From: Halichondria panicea
Taxonomy: Eukaryota; Porifera; Demospongiae; Suberitida; Halichondriidae
Direction: 5' to 3'
Assembly (NCBI RefSeq): GCF_963675165.1
Contig: NC_087378.1
Span: forward strand, 8,429,225 to 8,493,224
Length of the DNA stretch: 64,000 bases
Every line of letters begins with the position of its first letter. The first letter of the stretch is position 1. A program made the translations under genes and the position numbers. Shown here in pieces: positions 54,115 through 64,000 of this stretch. The notes under the pieces are model-generated. The model searched no databases, was not told the DNA's origin, and saw nothing but the letters and a program-made list of their open reading frames with translations.

Positions 54115-57100
54115 GGGTACTGGGTACATACACACACACACACACAATGGGTACAGGCAGTGGGTACCGGGTACACACACACACACACAATGGGTACAGG
54201 CAGTGGGTACCGGGTACACACACCTTTCTGTTTGGAGCTCTGACAAGCAAAGCAGAGTCCCACGAGACAGAATACCATGGCAACAATGGCAAGACCTCCA
54301 ACCACAATCACAGCTATCTGCCAATTCTCAATCACCACTACCTCTGCAACAAACAAACCAACAGACAGTGAGTACAAACACGGACACACACACACACAGG
54401 AACACTCACGGCTAGTGGGCTCGCTTGTGGATGGTCCTATGCAACCATTATTGCTGCTGCTCTGATCATTGCTGTTGGTGGTTGTGACGTACCCACAGTA
54501 CTCATCACTGCTAGTAGAGTTGGTGAAGGTAGGGAACAGACACACCTCATAAGTTGTGTCAGTCTCAAGGCCTCGTATGCAGGCTGACTCTTGTACCAAG
54601 TTAGAGATCATCTCATAAGTAAGGAGTCTGAGTTGGTTAGGATTAGGAGAAGCTACTAGCTCAGCAGTCACTGTCATGGAGATGGGGGTAGAGACATAGT
54701 CCCACTTAATGGTCACTGCAGTGTCTTGTGGTTCTAGCTCCACCAGGCGATTCATCAGCTCTATACAGACCAGTTATACAGACCAGTAACACACACACGC
54801 ACACACACACAAGAAGTACTTACCACATGTTCGGAAGACAACAGATGAGTTGGGTCCTCCACCCCCGCACTCGTTAATGGACTGGACATGAAACGAGTAT
54901 TGTCTCCCATCACAGATATTGGTGGGGAAGTTATAGGAGGTGGTATCCCGCTCCTCCACAAGGGGGGTGCAGAGGATATCCTCTCCACAAGGGTCCACAT
55001 ACAGTCTATAGCCAGCTGCATTATCCTCCTCCGATCTCTGTTGCATAGGACACACTGAAACACTAATATGGATGACACAATCATATAGTTACCTCCCAGG
55101 TTAGTCGAATAATGCGATCATTGCCTTGAGTCACAGTACTAGCAGTGACAGTAACAATACTGTTCACAGTGCCTGCACATACATAATGTACACATGTAAT
55201 ATATAGAGAAGGAATGGTTGTCTCCCACACTCCTACACAAACCAAACCCTGCTACACAAGACTCTTCAAAAGGTGACTAATTAGTTGGAATGGCTCAAGT
55301 TACAGCCATGTACTCACTTGGAGGGCAAGATATGGTGGTGAACATCACAGGCATGGTGGTGGTAGTAGGGTCCCCTGTAACACTCACTACAATACTGTAC
55401 TCTGTGCCAGGAACCAGACCTGTATAGGGAACACACAGTAATGGTAGTCACTATACACTGTGTGGCTGTATAGGGAACACACAGTAATGGTAGTCACTAT
55501 ACACTGTGTGACTGGCTGTATAGGGAACACACAGTAATGGTAGTCACTATACACTGTGTGGCTGGCTGTATAGGGAACACACAGTAATGGTAGTCACTAT
55601 ACACTGTGTGACTGGCTGTATAGGGAACACACAGTAATGGTAGTCACTATACACTGTGTGGCTGGCTGTATAGGGAACACACAGTAATGGTAGTCACTAT
55701 ACACTGTGTGACAGGCTGTATAGGGAACACACAGTAATGGTAGTCACTATACACTGTGTGACAGGCTGTATAGGGAACACACAGTAATGGTAGTCACTAT
55801 ACACTGTGTGGCTGGCTGTATAGGGAACACACAGTAATGGTAGTCACTATACACTGTGTGACAGGCTGTATAGGGAACACACAGTAATGGTAGTCACTAT
55901 ACACTGTGTGACAGGCTGTATAGGGAACACACAGTAATGGTAGTCACTATACACTGTGTGGCTGGCTGTATAGGGAACACACAGTAATGGTAGTCACTAT
56001 ACACTGTGTGACAGGCTGTATAGGGAACACACAGTAATGGTAGTCACTATACACTGTGTGACTGTATAGGGAACACACAGTAATGGTAGTCACTATACAC
56101 TGTGTGACTGTATAGGGAACACACAGTAATGGTAGTCACTATACACTGTGTGGCTGGATGGTAGTACCTGTCAGAGTTCCAGATCTCATTGAGTTGTCCA
56201 AGGTGAAGGTGTAGCCTGGAGGACCAGACACTGTGATGGTGAAAGAAGCATCTCCATTGTAGCTCCAGCGTACAATAGCAGAGGAGGATGTAATAGTGTC
56301 CACTGTTAGACCATCAAGAATGACTGCAGGAAAGAGAGCAGAGGTGTTAGGTACTAGCCCCTAGAGGAGGTTCTCAGGTGTAGCCCCTAGAGCAGGTGTT
56401 AGGTACTAGCCCCTAGAGGAGGTTCAGGTGTAGCCCCTAGAGCAGGTGTTAGGTACTAGCCCCTAGAGGAGTTTCAGGTGTAGAGCAGGTGTTAGGTACT
56501 AGTCCCTAGAGGAGGTTCAGGTGTAGCCCCTAGAGCAGGTGTTAGGTACTAGCCCCTAGAGGAGTTTCAGGTGTAGAGCAGGTGTTAGGTACTAGCCCCT
56601 AGAGGAGGTTCAAGTGTAGCCCCTAGAGGAGGTTCAAGTGTAGCCCCTAGAGGAGGTTCAAGTGTAGCCCCTAGAGCAGGTGTTAGGTACTAGCCCCTAG
56701 AGGAGGTTCAGGTGTAGCCCCTAGAGCAGGTGTTAGGTACTAGCCCCTAGAGGAGGTTCAAGTGTAGCCCCTAGAGCAGGTGTTAGGTACTAGCCCCTAG
56801 AGGAGGTTCAGGTGTAGCCCCTAGAGCAGGTGTTAGGTACTAGCCCCTAGAGGAGGTTCAAGTGTAGCCCCTAGAGGAGGTTCAAGTGTAGCCCCTAGAG
56901 CAGGTGTTAGGTACTAGCCCCTAGAGGAGGTTCAGGTGTAGCCCCTAGAGCAGGTGTTAGGTACTAGTCCCTAGAGGAGTTTAGGTGGTATGATGTTATG
57001 CTGCAGTTGTTGTAAAACAATCTCCCTTCAAAGGGGCCCAGCTGTAGACTGTTTAGTGTCTGCTAAAGCTTCCTCCACACCTGTCAACCACACACACACA

Positions 57101-57267
57101 GGAGCTTGCTCAAAGACATAGTGATCTATGATTGTACAATAGGTCGTTGTATTCAGTATCATCATGCAACACAAGGCCTCAAAGATGTACCACTAATTAC
57201 TGTCCTAAGCATCATATGCCAATCATAAGTTAAGTGAGCTAGTAATGCGATCACCCACCCACACACT

Positions 57268-57310
<43 letters not shown>

Positions 57311-59025
57311 ACGGATTGGGGGGGGAGGGGTACCACAACTTGGGGTTAGGGTTTGAGAGAGACTAAGCATTCCAAATGCAATAGTGCAAATGTACGAGGG
57401 CAAACAATTGGCTGCTGGGTTGCTGATGGTCTCAGTAGCAACAATGCTGACTTCATACATGGATGGTGATGTTCGGACTTGTGTGCTAGAGCCAGTCAGA
57501 GAGACATCTTGCGGGGAGGGGGCAGGCCACCCACTACCCACACACTGCACACTACCATCACCATTAGCCAGCTCACTATATGTCAGATCGAGGACAGCAA
57601 CTGCATATAGTACATGGTGGTGGTGACATGGTGACAGTTTACATGGTGGCAGTTTACATGGTAACAGTTTGCATGGTAACAGTTTACATGGTGACAGTTT
57701 ACATGGTAACAGTTTACATGGTAACAGTTTACATGGTGGCAGTTTACATGGTAACAGTTTACATGGTAACAGTTATATTGTAAGGTGACTTACAGTTCAC
57801 AAAGAGCATGTAGTTCTCAGTTACAGTTCCTGCTATATTGGAGATGGACACTTGATAGGCTCCTCTATCCTCCGCCATCACATCAGCAATGGTGAGCGAT
57901 CCAGCAGAGTTTATACTGTATCTACCATCCAGGGTGATAGGGTTGGAGTCTTTGAGCCAGCTTATGGTAGGGATGGGCAGACCAGGCTCAGACAAACGCA
58001 GTGTCAGTGTAGCAGATGCCTCTAGGTCGACAGTAGTAGTCTTGACAAGAGTAGAATCAATGGTAGGCAGGCCTGCACACACACACACACAGAGTTAGTA
58101 ATAGCACACATCAATTAAAGACAAACCGGCCTGGGACCGAGGCTAATAGGATCCTAGACACAATATAGAATCTTTCCCACAAGTCCATCTCATGAATATC
58201 ATACTGACAGAGCTATATTATAATATATACACATGCCATGTTAATCAGGTGTGTCAGGAATGGCTACCCTCTATCCTAATGGAAGGAGATTGTTGGGTCT
58301 GCCTGACCTTGTATGGGGAGCAAGCTGGGAAAATGTAACATTAGACTCTGTGGCCAACCACACACACGCACTGTGAGTTGATAACCACTAAGCACAAACA
58401 AGCGGGCACTTTCAACATACAATGTACACAATGACTATAATTGTTATGTACACTGGACAAACAGTGTGGGCAGGCAGTTCTGAGAAAAGATTTTATTAGT
58501 TATGGCAGCAATAGGATGTCTAATATGTAGCACACAACCATCAAAGCCCGTGCACAACTCACTGGCTAGCTGTACTTGGAAGCCGCACTCCACTAGGTCA
58601 CTGCCCACATCTACCTGGACCTGACAACGATAGTTGGGTACAATGTCAGCGCCCACATTTTGGAAACAGAGTCTGCGTTCGCTGATGATACAGTCGCATT
58701 CGTCTGGCTCTTGGCCAGCATTGATTGCAGAGAAGGCACCGTCCAATTCTATACCCCAACGAGCACTCCTGAAACCAAGGGTACAGTTGACACAACCCCC
58801 CCCTCCTAGAGCAAACACTGCATTACTGGGGGGAGCCTCTCTCAGCACTGCAGTGTGTGGAGTGTGGAGTGTGGAGTGTGGAGTGTGTTTGGTAAATATT
58901 ATATGAAGCTAAAGTAATGGTGACTTTGATGACTTACATGAACAATTACGAGTGGCAATTTGAGCGCTAGTTCCCGACAATAGGGCTAATAGTAGTAGGA
59001 GGCAGTTATATCCAGTGGAACCCAT
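53204..59025 (-). CDS. Ig/fibronectin-III single-pass receptor, family unassigned
   Basis: Starts [18 protein letters not shown] (signal peptide) at 59025. In order: a Cys-rich module (about 58848-58450, [18 protein letters not shown].., [12 protein letters not shown]); an I-set Ig domain (about 58075-57795, ATLTLRL.., [30 protein letters not shown]); a second Cys-containing Ig-like domain (about 57590-57320); fibronectin-III domains (about 56325-56170 with 55419-55320, about 55150-54830, about 54760-54420; [39 protein letters not shown]); a TM helix ([20 protein letters not shown], 54330-54240); and a Ser/Thr-rich tail whose last exons (about 53462-53350 and 53290-53204) end GTHV. No kinase or phosphatase domain follows. 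Four large tandem repeats fill its introns. Its ligand is unknown. Confidence 0.8.
53500..54225. repeat. CA microsatellite with GTGGGTACCGGGTA spacer, ~28-bp period
   Basis: Around 25 blocks of (CA)n, each closed by agtgggtaccgggtac or agtgggtactgggtac. It spans nearly the whole intron between the TM exon and the tail exon of the Ig/FN3 receptor. Long frames open on both strands are artefacts of the period. Confidence 0.96.
55420..56160 (-). repeat. 50-bp tandem array, 15 copies, each with an acceptor copy
   Basis: Anchor tagggaac at 55425, 55471, 55521, then every 50 bp to 56021, and 56067, 56113. Periods are 50 bp, with three 46-bp steps. On the minus strand every unit carries gtgtgttccctatacag, the same sequence that forms the real acceptor at 55419/55420 before an FN3 exon. 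Confidence 0.95.
56340..56985. repeat. ~50-bp tandem array in the next receptor intron
   Basis: Units contain ggtgttaggtactagcccct, agaggaggttcaggtgtag and cccctagagca. Some units lack half, giving a mixed 25/50-bp pattern. No splice site is obviously copied. Confidence 0.94.
57630..57782. repeat. ~18-bp minisatellite
   Basis: About nine copies of tttacatggtaacag or tttacatggtggcag lie in the intron between two Ig-type exons of the receptor. Confidence 0.93.
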
Positions 59026-59398
59026 CTCTTGACTCTATGTTATGTAGCTAGCTATAGAAGCTTGTGTATGATCTGAGCGATGAGGTCAATAGCGGCCGTG
59101 GCTTGGGGTCTCAGTACAGTATTCACAGCTAGGCCCAGACAGTCTCCCTCAATACACACACAATAGATTCTTCTGTTGGCTCTAAACGTAGTAACTAGCT
59201 AGCTATCTTTGTGCAGCAAACCGACTTTCCACCTTTATTATATTAGGCTATGAATATCATTAACGGTCACCACTAGCACACATGACATTCCAATCCAATC
59301 CAGTCACCAAACACGCCCATTGCAGTTCACACATGAGACAATAAAGACAATAAAGGTAATAAAAGAGAGGGTACAGTAGAGTACATGATGTTAGTTCA
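59026..59398. other. Spacer between receptor start and LIN54 end
   Basis: Presumably the receptor promoter plus the LIN54 3' UTR. No further gene seen. Confidence 0.5.
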
Positions 59399-61370
59399 CT
59401 AGCATACTTGCATTGTTCTGACGTCATCTTCATTGGCTGTGGAAGAGAGATTATAATAATAATTATTATTGAACTCAGATTCTGTGTTGTACAAGAATAA
59501 GGGTACTCTCCCTAAGAGCTGTACAAGAATAAGGGTACTCTCCCTAAGAGCACACACTGTTGTACAAGAATAAGGGTACTCTCCCTAAGAGCTGTACAAG
59601 AATAAGGGTACTCTCCCTAAGAGCACACACTGTTGTACAAGAATAAGGGAAAGAGCACACGCACAAGAATAAGGGTACTCTCCCTAAGAGCACACACTAG
59701 CAATAAGGGTACTCTCCCTAAGAGCACACACTAGCAATAAGGGTACTCTCCCTAGCAATAAGGGTACTCTCCCTAAGAGCACACACTAGCAAACATGTGT
59801 AATACATTAGGGGAATAATTTCAGTGGCATAATAAAAGTAGAGGGGCTCACCAGACTGTGATGAATGGATGATCTGAGACAAACACCTCCCAAACTCTAT
59901 CAGGACATCTCTCTCGGCCTCTACCAAGCTCTCACCACTCTACACAGAGGGGGTACAATCATGACCTCTGACCTCTCTATATCATACACTCACAGCCACA
60001 GCATGACTAGCCTCCTCCAACAGACACAGTGTGGTTGCCTTGGTAACCTCCTCATTAACAAACGAGAATGGTAGCCTGTACATACCACAACAGGGGTCAA
60101 AGGTAAGTCAGTACACACTACAACGGGTGGACTGACCTTTGTCCATCCAGAGAGAATGGCTTGACAGAGCTCAGCTCTAACTGATCCAGGAACAGACTAT
60201 TAGCTGCTGCCTGTTGTGTGCGCATGTCTAATGTATATATAAGGAAAGAATGTTGATAATGACGTGGTGTAGATACCTGCAGCATCTGCCAAGTGCATGA
60301 GAGTCTTGTCTGTACATTCTGGCAAGTTCTTACAGCCCACACAGCGACAGTTTGCAGAGCATGGGATCTTAGCCTCATAACACTCACAATAGTTCTTGAG
60401 ACACCACGAACGCTTGCAGTTACAACCTGTGCATGCCACATGGTGGGAAGTGTAACACTAGATCAGGAAGCTAAGTCACTACCTTTGATGTGTCTTCTCT
60501 CATCACCCTAATAATGAGTGGGGATATTATCACACATACACACAAACCACGGAGCTTACAGTTCTATTCTGGCCCACTTTAGGTTTGAAGGCGTTTGGAT
60601 TTCTGTCTAGACACACCTGCACAAGAGAGGAAGGTTAGCTCATCCGGTACACTTGATTCCAGGAAAAGCTTAGACTCTAACCAACCACACCCCACACACC
60701 CCTCACACCCCACACACCCCTCACACCTCAAACACACACACACTCTATCAACCACACCTTGATAGCTTTGGCACGATCATCACCGAAGCCTATGTTATTC
60801 TTGCAGTTGAGACAATTACAAGAATCACGACAAAATTCTCCATTAGCAAAGCAATCACAATACCTGTGTACACGGTTAACAGGTGGGACAATGTAACATG
60901 ACTTACAATTTTAAACACTGTGAGTTCTTGCAGTTACAAGGCTTCCTGGGTTTGTTAGTTGTGATGGTTGTTCTGTGTGTGGGTGGTGTGGGCGTGTGGG
61001 GGTGTGAGGCTTGTGGTGGGATTGTCAGAGGAGCCACCACCTTGTGCGAGGTCTGCATAAAGTGTCAGGTAATTGTCAGGGTTCAGAGTTCACTACCTAC
61101 TCACCATGAGAGTGGGTGCTTTAGAGTGTCTTATCACTTTAGGTATCAGAGTAGGCTGTTGATGAGCGACCTTTGACCTCTCCACAGACTGTACAGAAAT
61201 AGTTATATATGTATAGGAGGGCATATAGAGGACAGTGACTGACTTGAGCTGCTCTCTGTTGTTGCTGTACTTGAATAGACTTCATGCTAGCTAGGATCAT
61301 CTGAGGAGTTAGTCTCGGGAGTTGACTTGCTAGTTGAACAAACTCTGCACACATTACACACATTACACAC

Positions 61371-61405
<35 letters not shown>

Positions 61406-61784
61406 TTGGTGGAGTGGGTGGGACGTACGGGCAGGGATGGACTTTGACCCTTGGGTAAGAGGTTTGGCCACGACCATACGAGGGTGGTGCTGAGTCAGCA
61501 AGACTTGAGGAGATTGCTGAGTCAGCGGTATCTGAGGTGATCTATTGATCTCAGCACCCACAGTCACCATCTGAACACGAGCACACACTCACAAGTAGAA
61601 CACCTCACACCTCACACACAGCGTACATACATACCTGTCCTATTGGAGGTGTGTCAGTGTGTCTCATAGCATCAGAGGAAGGTGGGGGCACGGACCAGAT
61701 GGGAGAGGAGCGCACTGTACTGCCAGTCCCTACAGCACTAGTATACACTGTACTGCCACTCGAGGACTCTGACACACCACTCAT
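59399..61784 (-). CDS. LIN54: LIN54, DNA-binding subunit of the MuvB/DREAM complex
   Basis: Tesmin-type protein that binds CHR promoter elements of cell-cycle genes. The start chosen is [16 protein letters not shown] at 61784. The N-terminal exons are Ser/Gln-rich ([16 protein letters not shown]). The first CXC repeat is split over exons near 60950 and 60860-60760: [34 protein letters not shown]. The [14 protein letters not shown] linker is near 60600. The second CXC repeat is at about 60440-60290: [32 protein letters not shown], followed by TLMHLADAA as in human LIN54. Near the end, [16 protein letters not shown] matches the human C-terminus. The last exon adds [12 protein letters not shown] and stops at 59399. 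It is shorter than vertebrate LIN54 at the N-terminus; additional upstream exons are possible. It is head-to-head with CHMP3. Confidence 0.92.
59485..59790. repeat. ~31-bp minisatellite in the last LIN54 intron
   Basis: About ten copies of agaataagggtactctccct, followed by aagagc and alternating with acacactgttgtaca or acacactagca linkers. Confidence 0.93.
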
Positions 61785-62142
61785 AGTCAACCTGTGTAGT
61801 ATATTACTGTAACATTTGCCACCCCCCACCCCCCCCTCCACACACACACACAGCACACTCACCTATAGAGCTTACACAGGTGGCCAGTAGTTAGGGCCGG
61901 CCAGGGCTAGGAGGGAGACCAGAGTTGGGGCCGGGGGGGGGGAGACGTGTACTAGTATACTGTTGATGCACTTGTTCTAGAAAATGGTAGTGAAGAAGAG
62001 GTGTGGCCTGCAACACCAACAGGGGCGTGAGTAGGTGCGCATTATTTACAACTCTCAGTACATGTAAACAAAAGGTAATCATCAGCACAGCACAGCACAG
62101 TGGCAGTGAACAACTATAGAGACAAGATCGTGTATTGTGGAG
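61785..62142. promoter_or_regulatory. Probable bidirectional promoter (LIN54 / CHMP3)
   Basis: 358 bp between divergent starts, with GC-rich stretches (ggccgggggggggg, about 61930) and a (cagca)n run at about 62083-62100. Part may be untranslated exon or intron of LIN54. Confidence 0.4.
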
Positions 62143-62989
62143 ATGCCTTTGTTTGCAAAGAAGCCTGATCCAAAGGAACAGGTATGTAACTAGTGTGTCA
62201 CGTGATCTGACCACCCCCTGTGTAGGTAAGGGAGTGGCGTTCAAAGCTGCGGAAGGAACAGCGTGGACTAGACCGACAGATACGAAGTAAGCGTGGGAGT
62301 ATTGATTATATACTGGTGCTGGTACTAACCATGTCTTTCAGGTATCCAGACTGAGGAGGGTAAGGTCAAGAAGTCCATTAAGGATGCAGCTAAGAAGGGC
62401 CACACTGATGTAGCCAAGATACTCGCTAAAGAGCTTATCCAATCTCGCAAGGCAGTCAGTAAAATATACGCATCTAAAGCTCAGATGAACTCAGTTGTGA
62501 TGAGCATGCAGCAACAGCTCTGTGAGTGTGTGTACATAGCCTCGTGTTAGACACCACCATCTTGTTCTCTCCTCCAGCTATGCTAAGAATGTCTGGATCC
62601 ATTCAGAAGAGCACAGAGGTAATGGCTGCCATGAGGAATCTCATCAAGCTACCTGAGATCCAGGCCACCATGATGGAACTAAGTAGAGAGATGAGCAAAG
62701 CAGGTCTCATGGAAGAGATGATGGAGGACACTTTTGAAGGGCTTGAAGACGATGATCTCGAGGAAGAGGCTGACAAAGAGGTGGATAAGATCCTCTGGGA
62801 AGTCACCAATGGTGTGTGTGTGTGTGTGTGTGGTCTTTCCCTGTGTGTGTGTGATGCTTGTGTTATGTGTACAGGTCAACTTGGAGTCCTTGGTCCAGTG
62901 AGCAGTAAGGCACCTGACCAACCAGAGGTAAGCCATGCACACAGCCTACACTACCTCCCCCCTCCCAACACACACACTACCTCCCCCCT

Positions 62990-63036
<47 letters not shown>

Positions 63037-63324
63037 CCTCCCACACACTGCACCCCCAACACACACACACACTACCTCCCCCCTCCCACACACTGCCCCC
63101 CCCCCAACACACACACTACCTCCCCCCTCCCACACACTGCATCCCCAACACACACACACACACACTACTCCCCCCCTCCCACACACTACCCCCCCCCCCC
63201 CACACACACACACACACACTACCTCCCCCCTTGCACATGCACACAGGCTGTTCCAGAGGCAGCCATGGACTCGGATGAGGAAGGGGAAGATCTCCAGGAG
63301 AGACTGTCAGCACTAAGATCTTAA
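62143..63324 (+). CDS. CHMP3: CHMP3 / VPS24, ESCRT-III subunit
   Basis: Membrane-remodelling filament protein for multivesicular bodies, cytokinesis and budding. Six exons sum to 214 residues: 62143-62181, 62226-62286, 62342-62521, 62578-62811, 62875-62927, 63247-63324. Family features are the basic N-terminus MPLFAKKPDPKEQ, KVKKSIKDAAKKG, SRKAVSKIYASKAQMNSV, STEVMAAMRNLIKLPEIQAT, GLMEEMMEDTFEGLEDDDLE (acidic autoinhibitory region) and a C-terminal MIT-interacting motif LQERLSALRS, matching human LRS-type ends. The last intron is a (CA)n/C-rich minisatellite. AATAAA at about 63451 is a likely polyadenylation signal. Confidence 0.96.
62945..63240. repeat. CA / poly-C compound minisatellite, last CHMP3 intron
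   Basis: Units of actacctcccccctcccaca with variable CA runs and 'ctgcacccccaaca' linkers fill the intron up to the acceptor acacag at 63246. Confidence 0.94.
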
Positions 63325-63583
63325 TAACTATCAACATTTTTAATGTAGTACATGTTATTCCTGTCCCTGTAATTATATATAATTATTGTGTGTTTGTGTC
63401 ATTAACTGCACATGAGATTTTATATAACTTGTGTGATTGCACGTGTCAAAATAAAGACATCCATATATAAGTACAAACATACGACGTGTACAATGCATGA
63501 AGGGACAATACTTGTGAACAGTTAGAGAAACTAATTAATAAAGTCTTTAAAAAGTGCTGGCTGAGAGACATGATCGTGTGGGG

Positions 63584-63753
63584 TCAACAGGAACACTTGT
63601 CCCTCTTGGGCGTGGGGTTTTCCAATCTTAGGGCAGTCCCAGTCCCCCCAGCTCCAGTGTCTATACAGTAGGGGGAGAATGAGGGTCATGAACACACACA
63701 CACACAAACACAGTCCCCCCAGCTCCAGTGTCTATACAGTAGGGGGTACTGTG

Positions 63754-63789
<36 letters not shown>

Positions 63790-64000
63790 CCCCCCAGCTC
63801 CAGTGTCTATACAGTAGGGGGTACTGTGAACACACACACACTACGTGTAACTGTACCTGGTCTGTTGGAAGCCTTACTGCGAGAGTTTTGAATGAAATCA
63901 TCAGCAATGTTGAGGAACAGAGATTCTGCAGACACAGCACAATGAGTGAATGGCACCCACCCAGAACTAGTGCACTGCTTACCAATGTTATAGCCAGTCT
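63584..64000 (-). CDS. Rab family GTPase, C-terminal exons (cut by window)
   Basis: Membrane-trafficking small GTPase. Three exons are visible: 64000-63983 (partial), 63925-63857 and 63660-63584. They join in phase as TGYNI, then ESLFLNIADDFIQ, NSRSKASNRPDTGAGGTGTA, LRLENPTPKRDKCSC and TGA at 63586-63584. TGYNIESLF fits the position just after the SAK (G5) motif of Rabs, and C-X-C at the end is a geranylgeranylation signal. The LxLE-P...CSC ending recalls Rab6, but the visible part is the hypervariable tail, so the subfamily is open. The last exon's acceptor has been triplicated by a minisatellite. Confidence 0.7.
63637..63840 (-). repeat. Minisatellite copying the Rab last-exon acceptor
   Basis: Three copies, with (CA)n between them, of a unit which on the minus strand reads ccccctactgtatag and then acactggagctggggggact, i.e. 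the acceptor plus the first ~21 exon bases. The copy at 63660/63661 is joined to the full exon. Confidence 0.92.

Noticed and set aside
53435-54755. Frames of 200-424 codons with His/Thr or Cys/Val repeats
   Set aside because: Translation of (CA)n/(GT)n runs. Only the ends at about 54755-54240 hold real FN3 and TM exons of the minus-strand gene.
63531-63660. Longer reading of the last Rab exon (HWSWGDWDCPKIGK.. to 63531)
   Set aside because: The upstream exon ends in phase 1, which forces the other frame ending in KCSC. That frame also gives the expected prenylation motif.

Overview
The window reads as nuclear DNA of an early-branching animal, most likely a demosponge. The evidence is dense genes with many short introns (about 40-300 bp, GT..AG), metazoan orthologues (an Msx-class homeobox gene, COP1, LIN54, SIL1, CHMP3, a rolling-stone-like protein), an Ig/fibronectin-III receptor with no obvious orthologue, and very abundant (CA)n microsatellites and minisatellites inside introns. 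There are no bacterial-type operons. I found no LTR element and no capsid-bearing element.

Layout. 1-14,900 is repeat-dominated: a 31-bp satellite (1-385), a ~100-bp satellite with a 606-bp higher-order period (868-2640), six ~700-bp tandem units (3640-7735), four ~1.2-kb tandem units that carry part of a coding exon (7941-12720), then a cluster of minisatellites (13,800-14,900). 15,091-17,129 is the C-terminal part of a 2-oxoglutarate dehydrogenase E1 gene with a TIR element in one intron. 17,130-23,600 is a gene-poor tract of diverged duplications, one Mutator-like miniature element and a dispersed piece of the 700-bp repeat.

23,700-64,000 is compact gene space: a helical-repeat protein (-, perhaps FIRRM-like), COP1 (+), a SIMC1/SLF2-like protein (-), MFSD10 (+), a rolling-stone-like membrane protein (+), an Msx-class homeobox gene (+), ACOX3 (+), a membrane-anchored GH31 alpha-glucosidase (-), SIL1 (-), TXNL4B (+), an Ig/FN3 receptor (-), LIN54 (-), CHMP3 (+) and the 3' end of a Rab GTPase (-). 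Four neighbouring pairs are head-to-head with start codons 115-358 bp apart, so shared promoters are likely.

For COP1, MFSD10, ACOX3, CHMP3, TXNL4B, the rolling-stone-like gene, the homeobox gene and the OGDH fragment I worked out exon joins by hand, and the summed lengths keep one reading frame. Minus-strand multi-exon genes are given as whole spans with the clearest exons cited.

The most unusual signal is that several intronic minisatellites have amplified the splice site itself, in some cases with the first or last bases of the exon. They occur in GH31 (both ends of one intron), SIL1, the Ig/FN3 receptor and the Rab gene, and produce arrays of duplicate acceptors or donors beside constitutive exons.
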